Source of the DNA: Clostridiales bacterium | GTDB lineage: Bacteria; Bacillota; Clostridia; Lachnospirales; Lachnospiraceae | DNA: 46,126 nt | Assembly (NCBI GenBank): GCA_020859995.1 | Contig: JAJBVE010000030.1 | Location: 1 to 46,126 of the forward strand | Reading direction: 5' to 3' | Shown: one piece after another, positions 16,753 through 25,099 of the stretch | Layout: each line of letters begins with the position of its first letter | Position numbering within the stretch: position 1 is the stretch's first letter | Translations under genes and position numbers: made by a program | Notes under the pieces: generated by a model | The model's database searches: none | Seen by the model: only the letters and a program-made list of their open reading frames with translations | What the model was told of the DNA's origin: nothing

Positions 16753-16875
16753 GATTTGTTTTTACCCCTCAGAGTATAAAAACGATAAACAAAGATAACA
16801 CGGAAAAGCCGAAAAACCCTTGAAAATAAAGGCTTTATGAACGCTGACAAATAAAGACAAAATGTGCCAGAAAGT

Positions 16876-16904
16876 TTGACATTAAAAATCAGGTATGGTA
16901 CACT
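16876..16904 (+). promoter_or_regulatory. Promoter of the TPR-AAA gene
   Basis: TTGACA (16876-16881), 17 nt, TACACT (16899-16904). The predicted start of transcription near 16911 leaves room for the ribosome binding site GAGGTG (16925-16930), supporting translation from 16937. Confidence 0.7.
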
Positions 16905-16936
16905 AAACAAAAGACTTGATGAACGAGGTGACAAAG

Positions 16937-19738
16937 TTGGACAAGGTGGATAAATACGAATATAACCTCAAGCTGGAGGAGATTGATAAGCTTGTAGATC
17001 AGGGCGATTATGATGCGGCGGCGAAGCTGGCGGATACGATCGACTGGCGTAAGGTTCGGAATGTGCGGACCCTGTGTCTGATCAGCGAGATTTATGAGGC
17101 AGCGGGCAGGCTTGACCGGAGCAAGGAAATGCTGGAGCGTGCGTATAACCGGTCTTCCGTGGGCCGCACAGTTTTATATCGGCTGGTTGAAGTGACAACT
17201 GCGCTCGGGCAATACGATGAGGCATTGGAATATTATTCAGAATATGTACAGGCAGCCCCGCATGATAATAACCGATACGTATTAAAATATATGATATACA
17301 AGGGAAGAGGCAGCGCTCCGCAGGATCTGATCCCCATCCTGGAGGAGTACCTGAGACAGGAGTATACGGAACGCTGGGCCTATGAGCTGGCGACCGTTTA
17401 TCAGCAGGCGGGACAGATTCAAAAATGTCTGGCGACCTGTGATGATCTGGTCTTGTGGTTCCATTCAGGCAAATATGTGAAGAAAGCGCTGGAGCTTAAG
17501 AAACGCTATGCGGTGCTTACTCCAAAGCAGCAGCAGATTTACGAGGTATGCCTGCAGGAAGAGGCGCAGAGTGATTATTTTGATGATTCCGATGAGGAAA
17601 CGACTCTTGCGCAGCCTTCCAGCGAGGCGGATGATGAGGTGATCGCTGAAAATATTATCGCCCAGACAGAGAAGGAGATTGCCGGAGAGATTACCGCCCG
17701 CAAGGCGGAAAAAGAGAAAAAATCTGAAACTGTCTCGTCCGGAACGGCGGCGAATGGAGCCATCCGGCAGAGCGGAAACGCGGCAGCGATAAGTGCGCCG
17801 GTACTGGACATGGATGAAGGCTATTCGGAAGAAACGGATATTCAGGAGGATATTCCAGACAGCACCGATGACGAGGAGCTCCAGGTGGAATTGGCCAGGA
17901 GCGTGAGAAAAGTGATCTCCGGCGTGGCAAGAAAGCCGGAAATGGATGAGGATGATATACCCGCTGCGGTAGAGGAACGGCTTCGCCCAATCCAGGAGGT
18001 TTCCAGGAGAAAGGAGCCGGAGCTGACCGTAGGGAAACTTTCCATTGATGATATCCTTCTTTCCATGGGAGAAAAAGGAAGACAGGCCGCTGCTGCGGCC
18101 CGGGCTCAGAGAGAAGAGGAGGCGCAATTGGCAGAGGAGTCGGTTCCGCAATCGGCAGAATCGAATCCGGCGGAGGAGCCGTCTGTGCAGGCAGCAACGC
18201 CGGCCGCGGCAGAGCCAAATCCGGCGGCAGAGCCGACGGAGCAGACTGCATCGACAGCCGCAGGAAAGCCGAATCCGGCAGCAGAGCCGAATCCGGTGGA
18301 AAAGCCGTCTGCGCAGTCAGTAACATCAGCTGCGGCAGAGCCAAATTCGGCAGAAGAGTCGTCTGCGCGCCCGGCCGGGAAAAACGCTCCGGTCAGAACC
18401 ATTGCTGCTGCCGCGGCGGAGGAACTGACAGAAGGACAGCGTGAGGCTTTGCAGTATTCGAGCAATCCTGAAAAATTAATGAGGAATCGAGGGGCTCTGC
18501 CGGCATACGAACAGGATCAGGATTTTGGCGCGACGCGCAGGATTGTGAATCCGAAGGAAGATCTGCTGGAGGCGGCCCGTCAGGAAATGATGGCGTCAAA
18601 GACGATTCGTATTCCGGCGGAAGAGATTTCCAGGGCATATGCATATGGCAGTGACCAGCCGGCCGGCGGGGAAGAAGCGGACACGGCACGGCAGGAAGCG
18701 GCTTCGGCTGCAGAGGAAGCAGTTAGCGCGCGGAGACAGAGCCGCCTGACAGATCCTGATGAAATGAATCCTGATGGAGAGATTTCTCAGAGAAGGCCTT
18801 CAGAAGAATCTTTGAGGGAAGCAGGAGCGGAAGACCTGCCGGAAGAATCTTTGAGAGGAACAGGAGCGGAAGACCTGTCAGGAGAATCCTCGAGAGGAGC
18901 AGATATGAAAGAATTCGAAGGAGAACCTTCGAATGCCGCGGCTTTGGATGATTCGGAGGAAGAATACGAGGAGTATTACGATGATCCGCTTACGATCGAG
19001 CCGCACCTGCGCGGACTGTTTAAAGGCTTTACGGAAATAGACGGACTGGAGGATCAGATCGCGAACGCAATTCTTCAGGCTCTGGCCAAGGGCACTGACC
19101 GAACATCCCGCACAGGAAACCTTCTGATTTTCGGCGCGCATGGATCTGGCAAGACTACTCTGGCTGTGGCCATCGCCCGGGCGATCGCGCAGGAAAAGGG
19201 GCAGAAAACAGCTAAAATGGCGAAAATTTACGCAGCTGATCTCAACCGCCGGGACATCGCCGCGACGATCGCGAAGATCGCGGGCGGCATCCTGATTGTT
19301 GAGGAGGCCGGAGATCTGAATGACAATACCGTGGAGCAGATGACGACCGCGATGGAGTTCCGCACGGATGGTTTGATTGTGATCCTGGAAGATGAACAGC
19401 GGTATGTACATGATCTTTTGATGAAACATCCGCGATTTACGATGAAATTTACCGCCCAGATTTATCTGCCGGTATACACCACAGATGAATTAAAAATGTT
19501 TGCGCGGTGCCACGCGCAGGAGCTTGACTACGCGATCAGCGAGGACGGCTATGAGATGATTTCACAGAAAATCGCGGCGGCGGCATCTGCTGAAACGCCA
19601 ATGTCCGTCGCGGACATTGTGGCGCTGGTCGACAAAGCGATCCGTCATTCCAATAAATTTATGCGGAAAATGTCGATGGGGAAAAAACGCTATGACGAGA
19701 ACGACTATGTCGTGCTCTTTGCGAAAGATTTCAAGTGA
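16937..19738 (+). CDS. TPR - disordered linker - AAA-type ATPase protein
   Basis: About 933 residues in three parts. Residues 1-205 are TPR-like helical repeats (YNLKLEEIDKLVDQGDYDAA, later GQYDEALEYYSEYV). Residues about 205-690 are low-complexity, rich in E, A, S and P, with repeated AEPNPAAEP-like blocks (DNA about 18150-18370) and RGTGAEDL/RGADMKEF blocks; they are probably disordered. Residues about 690-933 form an AAA-like module with Walker A GAHGSGKTT (733-741) and Walker-B-like GGILIVEEAG. A TTG start at 16937 is chosen because GAGGTG lies 6 nt upstream; the in-frame TTG 16916/ATG 16919 has none. TPR proteins with this N-terminus are common in Lachnospiraceae, but the function is unknown to me. 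A cytidylate-kinase-like gene follows 98 bp later. Confidence 0.75.
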   Translation: MDKVDKYEYNLKLEEIDKLVDQGDYDAAAKLADTIDWRKVRNVRTLCLISEIYEAAGRLDRSKEMLERAYNRSSVGRTVLYRLVEVTTALGQYDEALEYYSEYVQAAPHDNNRYVLKYMIYKGRGSAPQDLIPILEEYLRQEYTERWAYELATVYQQAGQIQKCLATCDDLVLWFHSGKYVKKALELKKRYAVLTPKQQQIYEVCLQEEAQSDYFDDSDEETTLAQPSSEADDEVIAENIIAQTEKEIAGEITARKAEKEKKSETVSSGTAANGAIRQSGNAAAISAPVLDMDEGYSEETDIQEDIPDSTDDEELQVELARSVRKVISGVARKPEMDEDDIPAAVEERLRPIQEVSRRKEPELTVGKLSIDDILLSMGEKGRQAAAAARAQREEEAQLAEESVPQSAESNPAEEPSVQAATPAAAEPNPAAEPTEQTASTAAGKPNPAAEPNPVEKPSAQSVTSAAAEPNSAEESSARPAGKNAPVRTIAAAAAEELTEGQREALQYSSNPEKLMRNRGALPAYEQDQDFGATRRIVNPKEDLLEAARQEMMASKTIRIPAEEISRAYAYGSDQPAGGEEADTARQEAASAAEEAVSARRQSRLTDPDEMNPDGEISQRRPSEESLREAGAEDLPEESLRGTGAEDLSGESSRGADMKEFEGEPSNAAALDDSEEEYEEYYDDPLTIEPHLRGLFKGFTEIDGLEDQIANAILQALAKGTDRTSRTGNLLIFGAHGSGKTTLAVAIARAIAQEKGQKTAKMAKIYAADLNRRDIAATIAKIAGGILIVEEAGDLNDNTVEQMTTAMEFRTDGLIVILEDEQRYVHDLLMKHPRFTMKFTAQIYLPVYTTDELKMFARCHAQELDYAISEDGYEMISQKIAAAASAETPMSVADIVALVDKAIRHSNKFMRKMSMGKKRYDENDYVVLFAKDFK

Positions 19739-19836
19739 ATACGCAGGTAACAGGGTTCGGGAAGCAGATGCGGGCAGCTGCCCGCGAACCACTGAGTACG
19801 GGATCACTGACTGCTAATAATAAGGAGGTGCTTTTT

Positions 19837-20448
19837 ATGGCAAAAAAGGTAGTAGTTGCAATTGGACGTCAGTTTGGCAGCGGCGGACACGAGATCGGAG
19901 AAAAACTCTCCAAAAAGCTCGGGATCAAGTTTTATGATAAAGAGCTGATCAAAGTCATCGCGAAACAGAGCGGGCTTTGCGAAAAGGTACTGGAAAGCTA
20001 TGATGAGAAACCGACGAACAGTCTTTTGTATTCCATTGTGATGGATGTGTATCCGTCCGCGATGTATACCGGGCCGACACTTGATCAGCAGATTTATCAG
20101 GCAAACTATGATACCATCAAACAGCTCGGCGAAACCTCATGCGTAATTGTCGGACGCTGCGCGGACTATATCTTAAGGGATTGTCCGGAGCTGGTCAGCG
20201 TGTTTATCCACGCGGACGATGACTTCCGCGCGGAGCGTATTGCGGCCGAGTATCATCTTCCGGACGCGAAGGTGCGGGATATGCTTGTGAAAACCGACAA
20301 AAAGCGTGCAAGCTATTACAACTTCCAGTCGGAGAAGAAATGGGGCGCGGCGGTCAGCTACAACCTCTGCCTTGACAGCAGTTCGATTGGGATTGACGGC
20401 AGCGTAGATTTGATTGAGAGTTATATCCGGCACCGCGGTCTGCTGTAA
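19837..20448 (+). CDS. Cytidylate kinase-like family protein
   Basis: A 204-residue P-loop kinase of the cytidylate-kinase-like family. The nucleotide-binding loop is AIGRQFGSGGHEIGEKLSKK (about 7-26), followed by FYDKELIK; VIVGRCADYILRD and the R-containing lid segment (about 130-155) fit the family. It differs from canonical Cmk in the GRQFGSGG loop, typical of a clostridial paralogue group whose substrate is not established. The start at 19837 has AAGGAGGTG with 6-nt spacing; the in-frame extension back to 19735 overlaps the previous stop and has no ribosome binding site. It is probably co-transcribed with the TPR-AAA gene. Confidence 0.8.
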   Translation: MAKKVVVAIGRQFGSGGHEIGEKLSKKLGIKFYDKELIKVIAKQSGLCEKVLESYDEKPTNSLLYSIVMDVYPSAMYTGPTLDQQIYQANYDTIKQLGETSCVIVGRCADYILRDCPELVSVFIHADDDFRAERIAAEYHLPDAKVRDMLVKTDKKRASYYNFQSEKKWGAAVSYNLCLDSSSIGIDGSVDLIESYIRHRGLL

Positions 20449-20468
20449 CAGGGTAATTATTCAGGACA

Positions 20469-20493
20469 GTACTTCGCACTCGCTGCGAAGTAC
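20469..20493. repeat. Dispersed hairpin repeat, copy 1
   Basis: GTACTTCGCA (20469-20478), loop CTCGC, TGCGAAGTAC (20484-20493): perfect 10-bp stem. The loop and most of the stem recur at 39428-39460. Confidence 0.75.
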
Positions 20494-20532
20494 GTATGAA
20501 AACGTATATTTAACAGGATTGATTTTCAGAAG

Positions 20533-20564
20533 AACACCCCCGGCCAAGGGCGGCCGGGGGTGTT
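20533..20564 (+). terminator. GC-rich terminator-like hairpin
   Basis: AACACCCCCGGCC (20533-20545), loop AAGGGC, GGCCGGGGGTGTT (20552-20564): perfect 13-bp stem 85 nt after the kinase-like gene. The T-tract is short. Confidence 0.65.
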
Positions 20565-20646
20565 TGGCGCACGCCTGGCGGCATTCGTTTCTGATGACAG
20601 CTTTTCCTGCGATTAAAATGCCTTTTTGATGGCTGCTTTTCTATGG

Positions 20647-20675
20647 TTGAAATGCTTTTCCGGATATGGTAGAAT
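20647..20675 (+). promoter_or_regulatory. Promoter of the polysaccharide export operon
   Basis: TTGAAA (20647-20652), 17 nt, TAGAAT (20670-20675), about 100 nt before the permease start. This suggests the three genes 20785-25074 form their own transcription unit. Confidence 0.6.
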
Positions 20676-20784
20676 ACGGGAGGTCTGGTTGCGGCAGTAT
20701 CGTATAATTGCCGGATGCTGGAGTGTTATGAGAAACGGTTTTCTTCTCATAATGCAGACTATTTGGGGAAAAGGGGAAGTGAAA

Positions 20785-21573
20785 ATGAAGCTCTTAAAAT
20801 ACCGTTTCAATACACTGTACAAATACAAAGATCTGATTTGGGAGCTGGTCATCCGGGACCTGAAGCTGAAGTATCGGCGCAGCTTTCTGGGATATGCCTG
20901 GACGATTCTGGAGCCGTTGATGATGATGATGGTCTGGGTAATCGTGTTTTCCAATCTTCTTGGCAAAAAGATTGAAAACTATCCGGTGTTTTTGCTGTCC
21001 GGACGTCTCATGTATGACTTTCTGAGCCAAAGTACCAAAAGCGCGATGAAATCCGTGACCAGCAATGCTTCACTGATGAAGAAGGTCAGCATACCGAAAT
21101 ACATCTTTACACTGTCCAAAGTGACCAGCAGCATGGTGGAAATGGTTCTTTCCTTTGGCGCGCTGTTTATCGTCATGGTGGTTACCGGCGCGAAATTTTA
21201 CTGGACTTTGATCCTGATTCCGGTAGTCGTGATACAGATTTATATTTTCTGCTGCGGACTTGGGTTTTTCCTGGCACAGTTCAACGTATTTTTCCGTGAC
21301 ACGGAGCATATTTACGGAGCTGTTCTGCGGGCTTTGCTGTATTTGACGCCGATTCTGTATGAGATTACTACGCTGCCGGAGAATCTGCAGTTTTTTATCA
21401 AAGCTTTTAACCCGCTGTACTATTACGTGGGACAGTTCCGGGACATTGTATATTACGGCAATATACCAGGGCCGAGAATTTTCTGGGGCGGCTGGCTGAT
21501 TGCCTTCCTGATGCTCCTGATCGGCGTCTGGTCATTCCAGAGGTCGAAGGACAGATTTATTTTGTATATATAA
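20785..21573 (+). CDS. ABC-2 type polysaccharide export permease (Wzm/TagG-like)
   Basis: A 262-residue membrane protein of the ABC-2 family that moves lipid-linked surface polysaccharides or teichoic acids across the membrane. The N-terminus carries the cytoplasmic family motif DLIWELVIRDLKLKYRRSFL followed by GYAWTILEP. About six membrane segments follow, at roughly 30-50, 62-85, 110-130, 140-165, 175-195 and 230-250. The start at 20785 follows AGGGGAAGTG; the in-frame extension back to 20626 would overlap the promoter. Its partner ATPase begins 94 bp downstream, fused to a sugar mutase. With TagF- and TarL-like genes nearby, export of a polyol-phosphate polymer is the most likely job. Confidence 0.88.
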   Translation: MKLLKYRFNTLYKYKDLIWELVIRDLKLKYRRSFLGYAWTILEPLMMMMVWVIVFSNLLGKKIENYPVFLLSGRLMYDFLSQSTKSAMKSVTSNASLMKKVSIPKYIFTLSKVTSSMVEMVLSFGALFIVMVVTGAKFYWTLILIPVVVIQIYIFCCGLGFFLAQFNVFFRDTEHIYGAVLRALLYLTPILYEITTLPENLQFFIKAFNPLYYYVGQFRDIVYYGNIPGPRIFWGGWLIAFLMLLIGVWSFQRSKDRFILYI

Positions 21574-21667
21574 GCGGTGAGTGAAAAAAGCTGCTTGTAT
21601 TTACACGTGGTGAATGGGTAAAGTGCTTGTGTATACAGGCAGTTTTTGCATAATAGAGGAACGAATA

Positions 21668-23608
21668 ATGAGTAAAACAGTCATCGAAGTAGAGAATCTG
21701 ACAATACGTTTTAATATGGAAAATGAGAAGGTAGACAACCTCAAGGAATACGTAATCAAGCTGGTGAAGCACCAGCTGATGTTTCAGGAATTCCTGGCGC
21801 TGCAGGATATCAGCTTTCAGGTGAAAAAAGGAGAGGCCTGGGGGCTGGTCGGGGTGAACGGCTGCGGAAAATCCACGCTGCTTAAGGCAGTCAGCGGCAT
21901 TTTGAAGCCCTATAAGGGCTCTGTGAAGGTAAAAGGAAAGATTTCACCGCTGATTGAGCTGGGCGCCGGGTTTGATAAGAATCTGACTGCCCGCGAGAAT
22001 ATTTATCTGAACGGCATGGTGCTCGGCCATTCGCGGCAGTTTATGGAAGAGCATTTTGATGAGATCGTAGAATTCGCTGAAATCAGAAAATTCCTGGATT
22101 CACCGCTGAAGAATTTTTCTTCCGGTATGAAAGCAAGACTGGGCTTTTCCGTGGCGACGGTGGTAGATCCGGACATCCTGATTGTGGATGAGGTACTGGA
22201 GGTCGGAGATATGCGTTTCCGCCGGAAGTGTAATGAACGGATGCAGCAGATGCTCTCCGGCGGCACGACGCTTCTCTATGTGTCTCACAATATCGAATCC
22301 GTGAAGGATCTCTGCGACCATGCGATCTGGCTTGACCAGGGAAGAATGCGCATGATTGGCGGTGCGCAGGAGGTCTGCGATGCTTACAAAGCGGAACAGG
22401 AGGATAAGACCCGTGAGCGCAAGGCCGCAAAGCGGGAAAAGATGAGACGTCTCGGGAAAAAATACGATTATCTGGTCGTCGGCGCCGGACTTTTCGGCGC
22501 GGTGTTTGCCAGAGAAATGACGAAGGCCGGGAAGCGCTGCCTCGTGATTGACAAACGAGACCATATCGGCGGAAATATTTACACCGAAGATGTGGACGGC
22601 ATCCAGGTACACAAGTACGGCGCGCATATTTTTCATACCAACGATGAGAAAATCTGGAAATATGTGAACCGCATGGCGAAGTTTAACCACTATATCAATT
22701 CGCCTGTGGCGATTTATAAGGATGAGATTTACAACCTTCCATTCAATATGAATACCTTCAGCCGCCTCTGGGGACTGAAAAAGCCGCAGGAGGTGAAGGA
22801 CAAGATCGCCTCGCAGATCGCGGATCTTCATATTACCGAGCCGAAAAACCTGGAGGAGCAGGCACTCTCTCTGGTGGGGACGGACGTTTATGAGAAGCTG
22901 ATCAAGGGCTACACGCAGAAACAGTGGGGCCGTGAATGCAAGGATCTTCCGGCGTTCATTATCCGGCGTCTGCCGCTGCGGTTTACTTATGATAACAATT
23001 ATTTCAATGATCGATTCCAGGGGATTCCGCTGGGAGGTTATACCGGTCTGGTGCAGAAGCTGCTTGAAAACATTGATGTGATGACCGACACGGATTTCTT
23101 TGTATACCGCAAAGAGCATCCGGATATGTATGACCGGGTACTGTATACCGGAATGATCGATGAGTATTTTGATTTCTGTTTTGGGCATCTGGAATACCGC
23201 AGTGTCCGCTTTGAGACAGAGCGCGTGGAAGAGGCCAACTACCAGGGGAACGCGGTGGTCAATTATACGGATCAGGAGGTACCATATACCCGCGTGATCG
23301 AGCATAAACATTTCGAGCCGGAGGCTGAGCAGGAAAACCCGAAGGATTACACCATCATTTCCAGGGAATATTCAGAAGAATGGCATCCGGGGATGGAGCC
23401 CTACTATCCGGTGAATGATGAGAAAAACAACGCGCTTTATGAAAAATACCGCGAGCTGGCCGACCGGGAGGAAAATGTACTTTTTGGCGGACGGCTGGGA
23501 TCCTATCAGTATTATGATATGGACAAGGTGATCGCGGCCGCGATGGAGCTTGCCCGCCAGGAGCGCGCCGGATACGCGCAGAAGGCGATTCAGAAAAGAG
23601 AAAAATAA
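21668..23608 (+). CDS. Fusion: polysaccharide-export ABC ATPase (Wzt/TagH-like) + UDP-galactopyranose mutase
   Basis: A 646-residue single ORF with two complete enzymes. Residues 1-245 are a Wzt/TagH-like ATPase: Walker A GVNGCGKST (62-70), the polysaccharide-ABC motif ISPLIELGAGFDKNLTAREN (92-111), signature FSSGM (150-154), Walker B ILIVDE (170-175) and H-loop SH (206-207). A basic charged linker (about 241-264) leads to a full-length UDP-galactopyranose mutase (265-646). It has the FAD motif VVGAGLFGAVFARE (270-283), GGNIYTEDVDGIQVHKYGAH, the NNYFNDRFQGIPLGGY segment, and the C-terminal GRLGSYQYYDMDKVI. The mutase makes UDP-galactofuranose. In some Wzt proteins this position holds a glycan-binding domain. 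The start at 21668 follows AGAGGAA, and the stop overlaps the next start by one base. Confidence 0.92.
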   Translation: MSKTVIEVENLTIRFNMENEKVDNLKEYVIKLVKHQLMFQEFLALQDISFQVKKGEAWGLVGVNGCGKSTLLKAVSGILKPYKGSVKVKGKISPLIELGAGFDKNLTARENIYLNGMVLGHSRQFMEEHFDEIVEFAEIRKFLDSPLKNFSSGMKARLGFSVATVVDPDILIVDEVLEVGDMRFRRKCNERMQQMLSGGTTLLYVSHNIESVKDLCDHAIWLDQGRMRMIGGAQEVCDAYKAEQEDKTRERKAAKREKMRRLGKKYDYLVVGAGLFGAVFAREMTKAGKRCLVIDKRDHIGGNIYTEDVDGIQVHKYGAHIFHTNDEKIWKYVNRMAKFNHYINSPVAIYKDEIYNLPFNMNTFSRLWGLKKPQEVKDKIASQIADLHITEPKNLEEQALSLVGTDVYEKLIKGYTQKQWGRECKDLPAFIIRRLPLRFTYDNNYFNDRFQGIPLGGYTGLVQKLLENIDVMTDTDFFVYRKEHPDMYDRVLYTGMIDEYFDFCFGHLEYRSVRFETERVEEANYQGNAVVNYTDQEVPYTRVIEHKHFEPEAEQENPKDYTIISREYSEEWHPGMEPYYPVNDEKNNALYEKYRELADREENVLFGGRLGSYQYYDMDKVIAAAMELARQERAGYAQKAIQKREK

Positions 23609-25074
23609 TGTTTCGTATAAAGCAACTGATAAAAATGCTTCTGCAAAACATATTGCTGCCGCTGCTGTATAAATGCTATGCCCGGCGGCCGGTAGAGACG
23701 GGGCTGGTGCTCTTTGCGGACGCGCATCATTCGGAAATGCCGTTTTCCATGAGCAGGATGTATGAGGCGGTTCGTACGTTGGAGGATTTTTCTCTTCATA
23801 AAGATGGACAGTCAGATGCCGGTGGGCTTTGCAGATCATCAAACGAACAGTCGGACGCCAGGCAGCTTTGCGGATCATCAAACGGACAGTCGGACGCCAG
23901 ACAGCTTTGCAGATCATCAAACGGACAACCGGACCATTTTGCAGTCGGGCAGGACGAAGAAAAGAGCCGCAACATGCCGGATATTCACGTGGAAACCTTC
24001 ATCACAGATTTTGACCGGCTGTCTTTTTTCGCGATGGCAAAATATCTGGTTCTCTTCATGCGGCGCTACGCCGTGGCGGAATATGTGTTTATCTGCGACT
24101 ATTTTCTCCCGGTGTCCTCCTGCCGGAAACGCCCGGAGACCAAAGTGACGCAGCTGTGGCATGCCTGCGGGATGCTGAAAAAGATTGCGTATGAGGCAAA
24201 GGACGATATCCCCAAAGGTTATCATGGAAACATGTTCGGAAATTATACCTATATGACGGTGAGCGCCGATGCCTGTATTGCCCCCCACGAGCGGGCCATG
24301 CGGCTTGCGCCGGGACGGACATTTGCCACCGGCATCAGCCGGACAGATTTTTACTTTGATGAGGCCTGGAACGCAAAATGCCGGGAGCATTTTTACGCGC
24401 AGCACCCGGAAGCGCAGGGACGGAAGATCATTCTTTGGGCGCCGACCTTTCGCGGCAATGCCGCCCATCCGAGTTTAACCGGTTTAGATGAGGTACAAAG
24501 GGCCGCCAGCCGCCGGGAAAAGGAAGCTTATCTGATTATAAAAGCTCATCCGCATATCGACCGGCACGCGAAAGTCTCCAATTGTGAGATACCGACGGAA
24601 GAACTGCTTCCGGTGGCGGACCTGCTGATCACTGATTATTCGTCTATTATGTTTGACTGGCTGCTGTACCGGAAACCAATGATTCTTTACACCCCGGATT
24701 TGCCGGAATATGAGGCTGCCAGGGGATTTTTCATGGACTTTCGGAGCATTCCGTTTCCCATTGTACAGACCGAAGAGGAGTTGGTTCGGGCGATGGAAGA
24801 GATGGATATTCGTGCAGAGACGTATACAAATGGCGCACATGATGCCAGGCTCGTGAAAGATGGCAGGGCTGCATTAAGAGATGGGTCAGAAAAAATACGG
24901 ACAGATTCTCAGACAGAGAAGAAAAAAGAAGACATGCCGGTGAGGAACTGGATGGATGCTCACGCGGCAGAGATCAGCCAGTTTGCGAATACCTGCGTCG
25001 GCGCCTGCGACGGACACGCGACGGAGCGGATTCTGCAGCTGGTCGGGCTGGGCTTAGAAGCTGACAACAGATAA
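23608..25074 (+). CDS. CDP-glycerol/CDP-polyol phosphotransferase (TagB/TagF family)
   Basis: A 488-residue member of the CDP-glycerol glycerophosphotransferase family, which adds glycerol- or ribitol-phosphate from CDP-polyol to a lipid-linked glycan at the membrane's inner face. Family motifs: QLWHACGMLKKI, GISRTDFYF, LWAPTFRGN, IIKAHPHID and the CDP-binding ITDYSSIMFDW. The N-terminus has a hydrophobic, basic membrane-association helix. An insert at about residues 68-106 is encoded by three 39-bp tandem repeats (QSDARQLCxSSNG units). A second low-complexity stretch at about 410-445 is charged. The start codon overlaps the mutase-fusion stop (TAATG), implying coupling. Whether the donor is CDP-glycerol or CDP-ribitol cannot be decided. 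Confidence 0.87.
   Translation: MFRIKQLIKMLLQNILLPLLYKCYARRPVETGLVLFADAHHSEMPFSMSRMYEAVRTLEDFSLHKDGQSDAGGLCRSSNEQSDARQLCGSSNGQSDARQLCRSSNGQPDHFAVGQDEEKSRNMPDIHVETFITDFDRLSFFAMAKYLVLFMRRYAVAEYVFICDYFLPVSSCRKRPETKVTQLWHACGMLKKIAYEAKDDIPKGYHGNMFGNYTYMTVSADACIAPHERAMRLAPGRTFATGISRTDFYFDEAWNAKCREHFYAQHPEAQGRKIILWAPTFRGNAAHPSLTGLDEVQRAASRREKEAYLIIKAHPHIDRHAKVSNCEIPTEELLPVADLLITDYSSIMFDWLLYRKPMILYTPDLPEYEAARGFFMDFRSIPFPIVQTEEELVRAMEEMDIRAETYTNGAHDARLVKDGRAALRDGSEKIRTDSQTEKKKEDMPVRNWMDAHAAEISQFANTCVGACDGHATERILQLVGLGLEADNR
23809..23925 (+). repeat. Three in-frame 39-bp tandem repeats
   Basis: Units at 23809-23847, 23848-23886 and 23887-23925 encode QSDAGGLCRSSNE, QSDARQLCGSSNG and QSDARQLCRSSNG. Copies 2 and 3 are nearly identical, showing recent expansion. 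Because 39 is a multiple of 3, gain or loss of a unit keeps the frame. Confidence 0.9.
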
Positions 25075-25099
25075 TTGCCTGTCCTGCGCTATCAGGAGA

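Noticed and set aside
22100-23311. 403-codon minus-strand ORF under the ATPase-mutase fusion
   Set aside because: Shadow of the real fusion gene; no start signal or domain.
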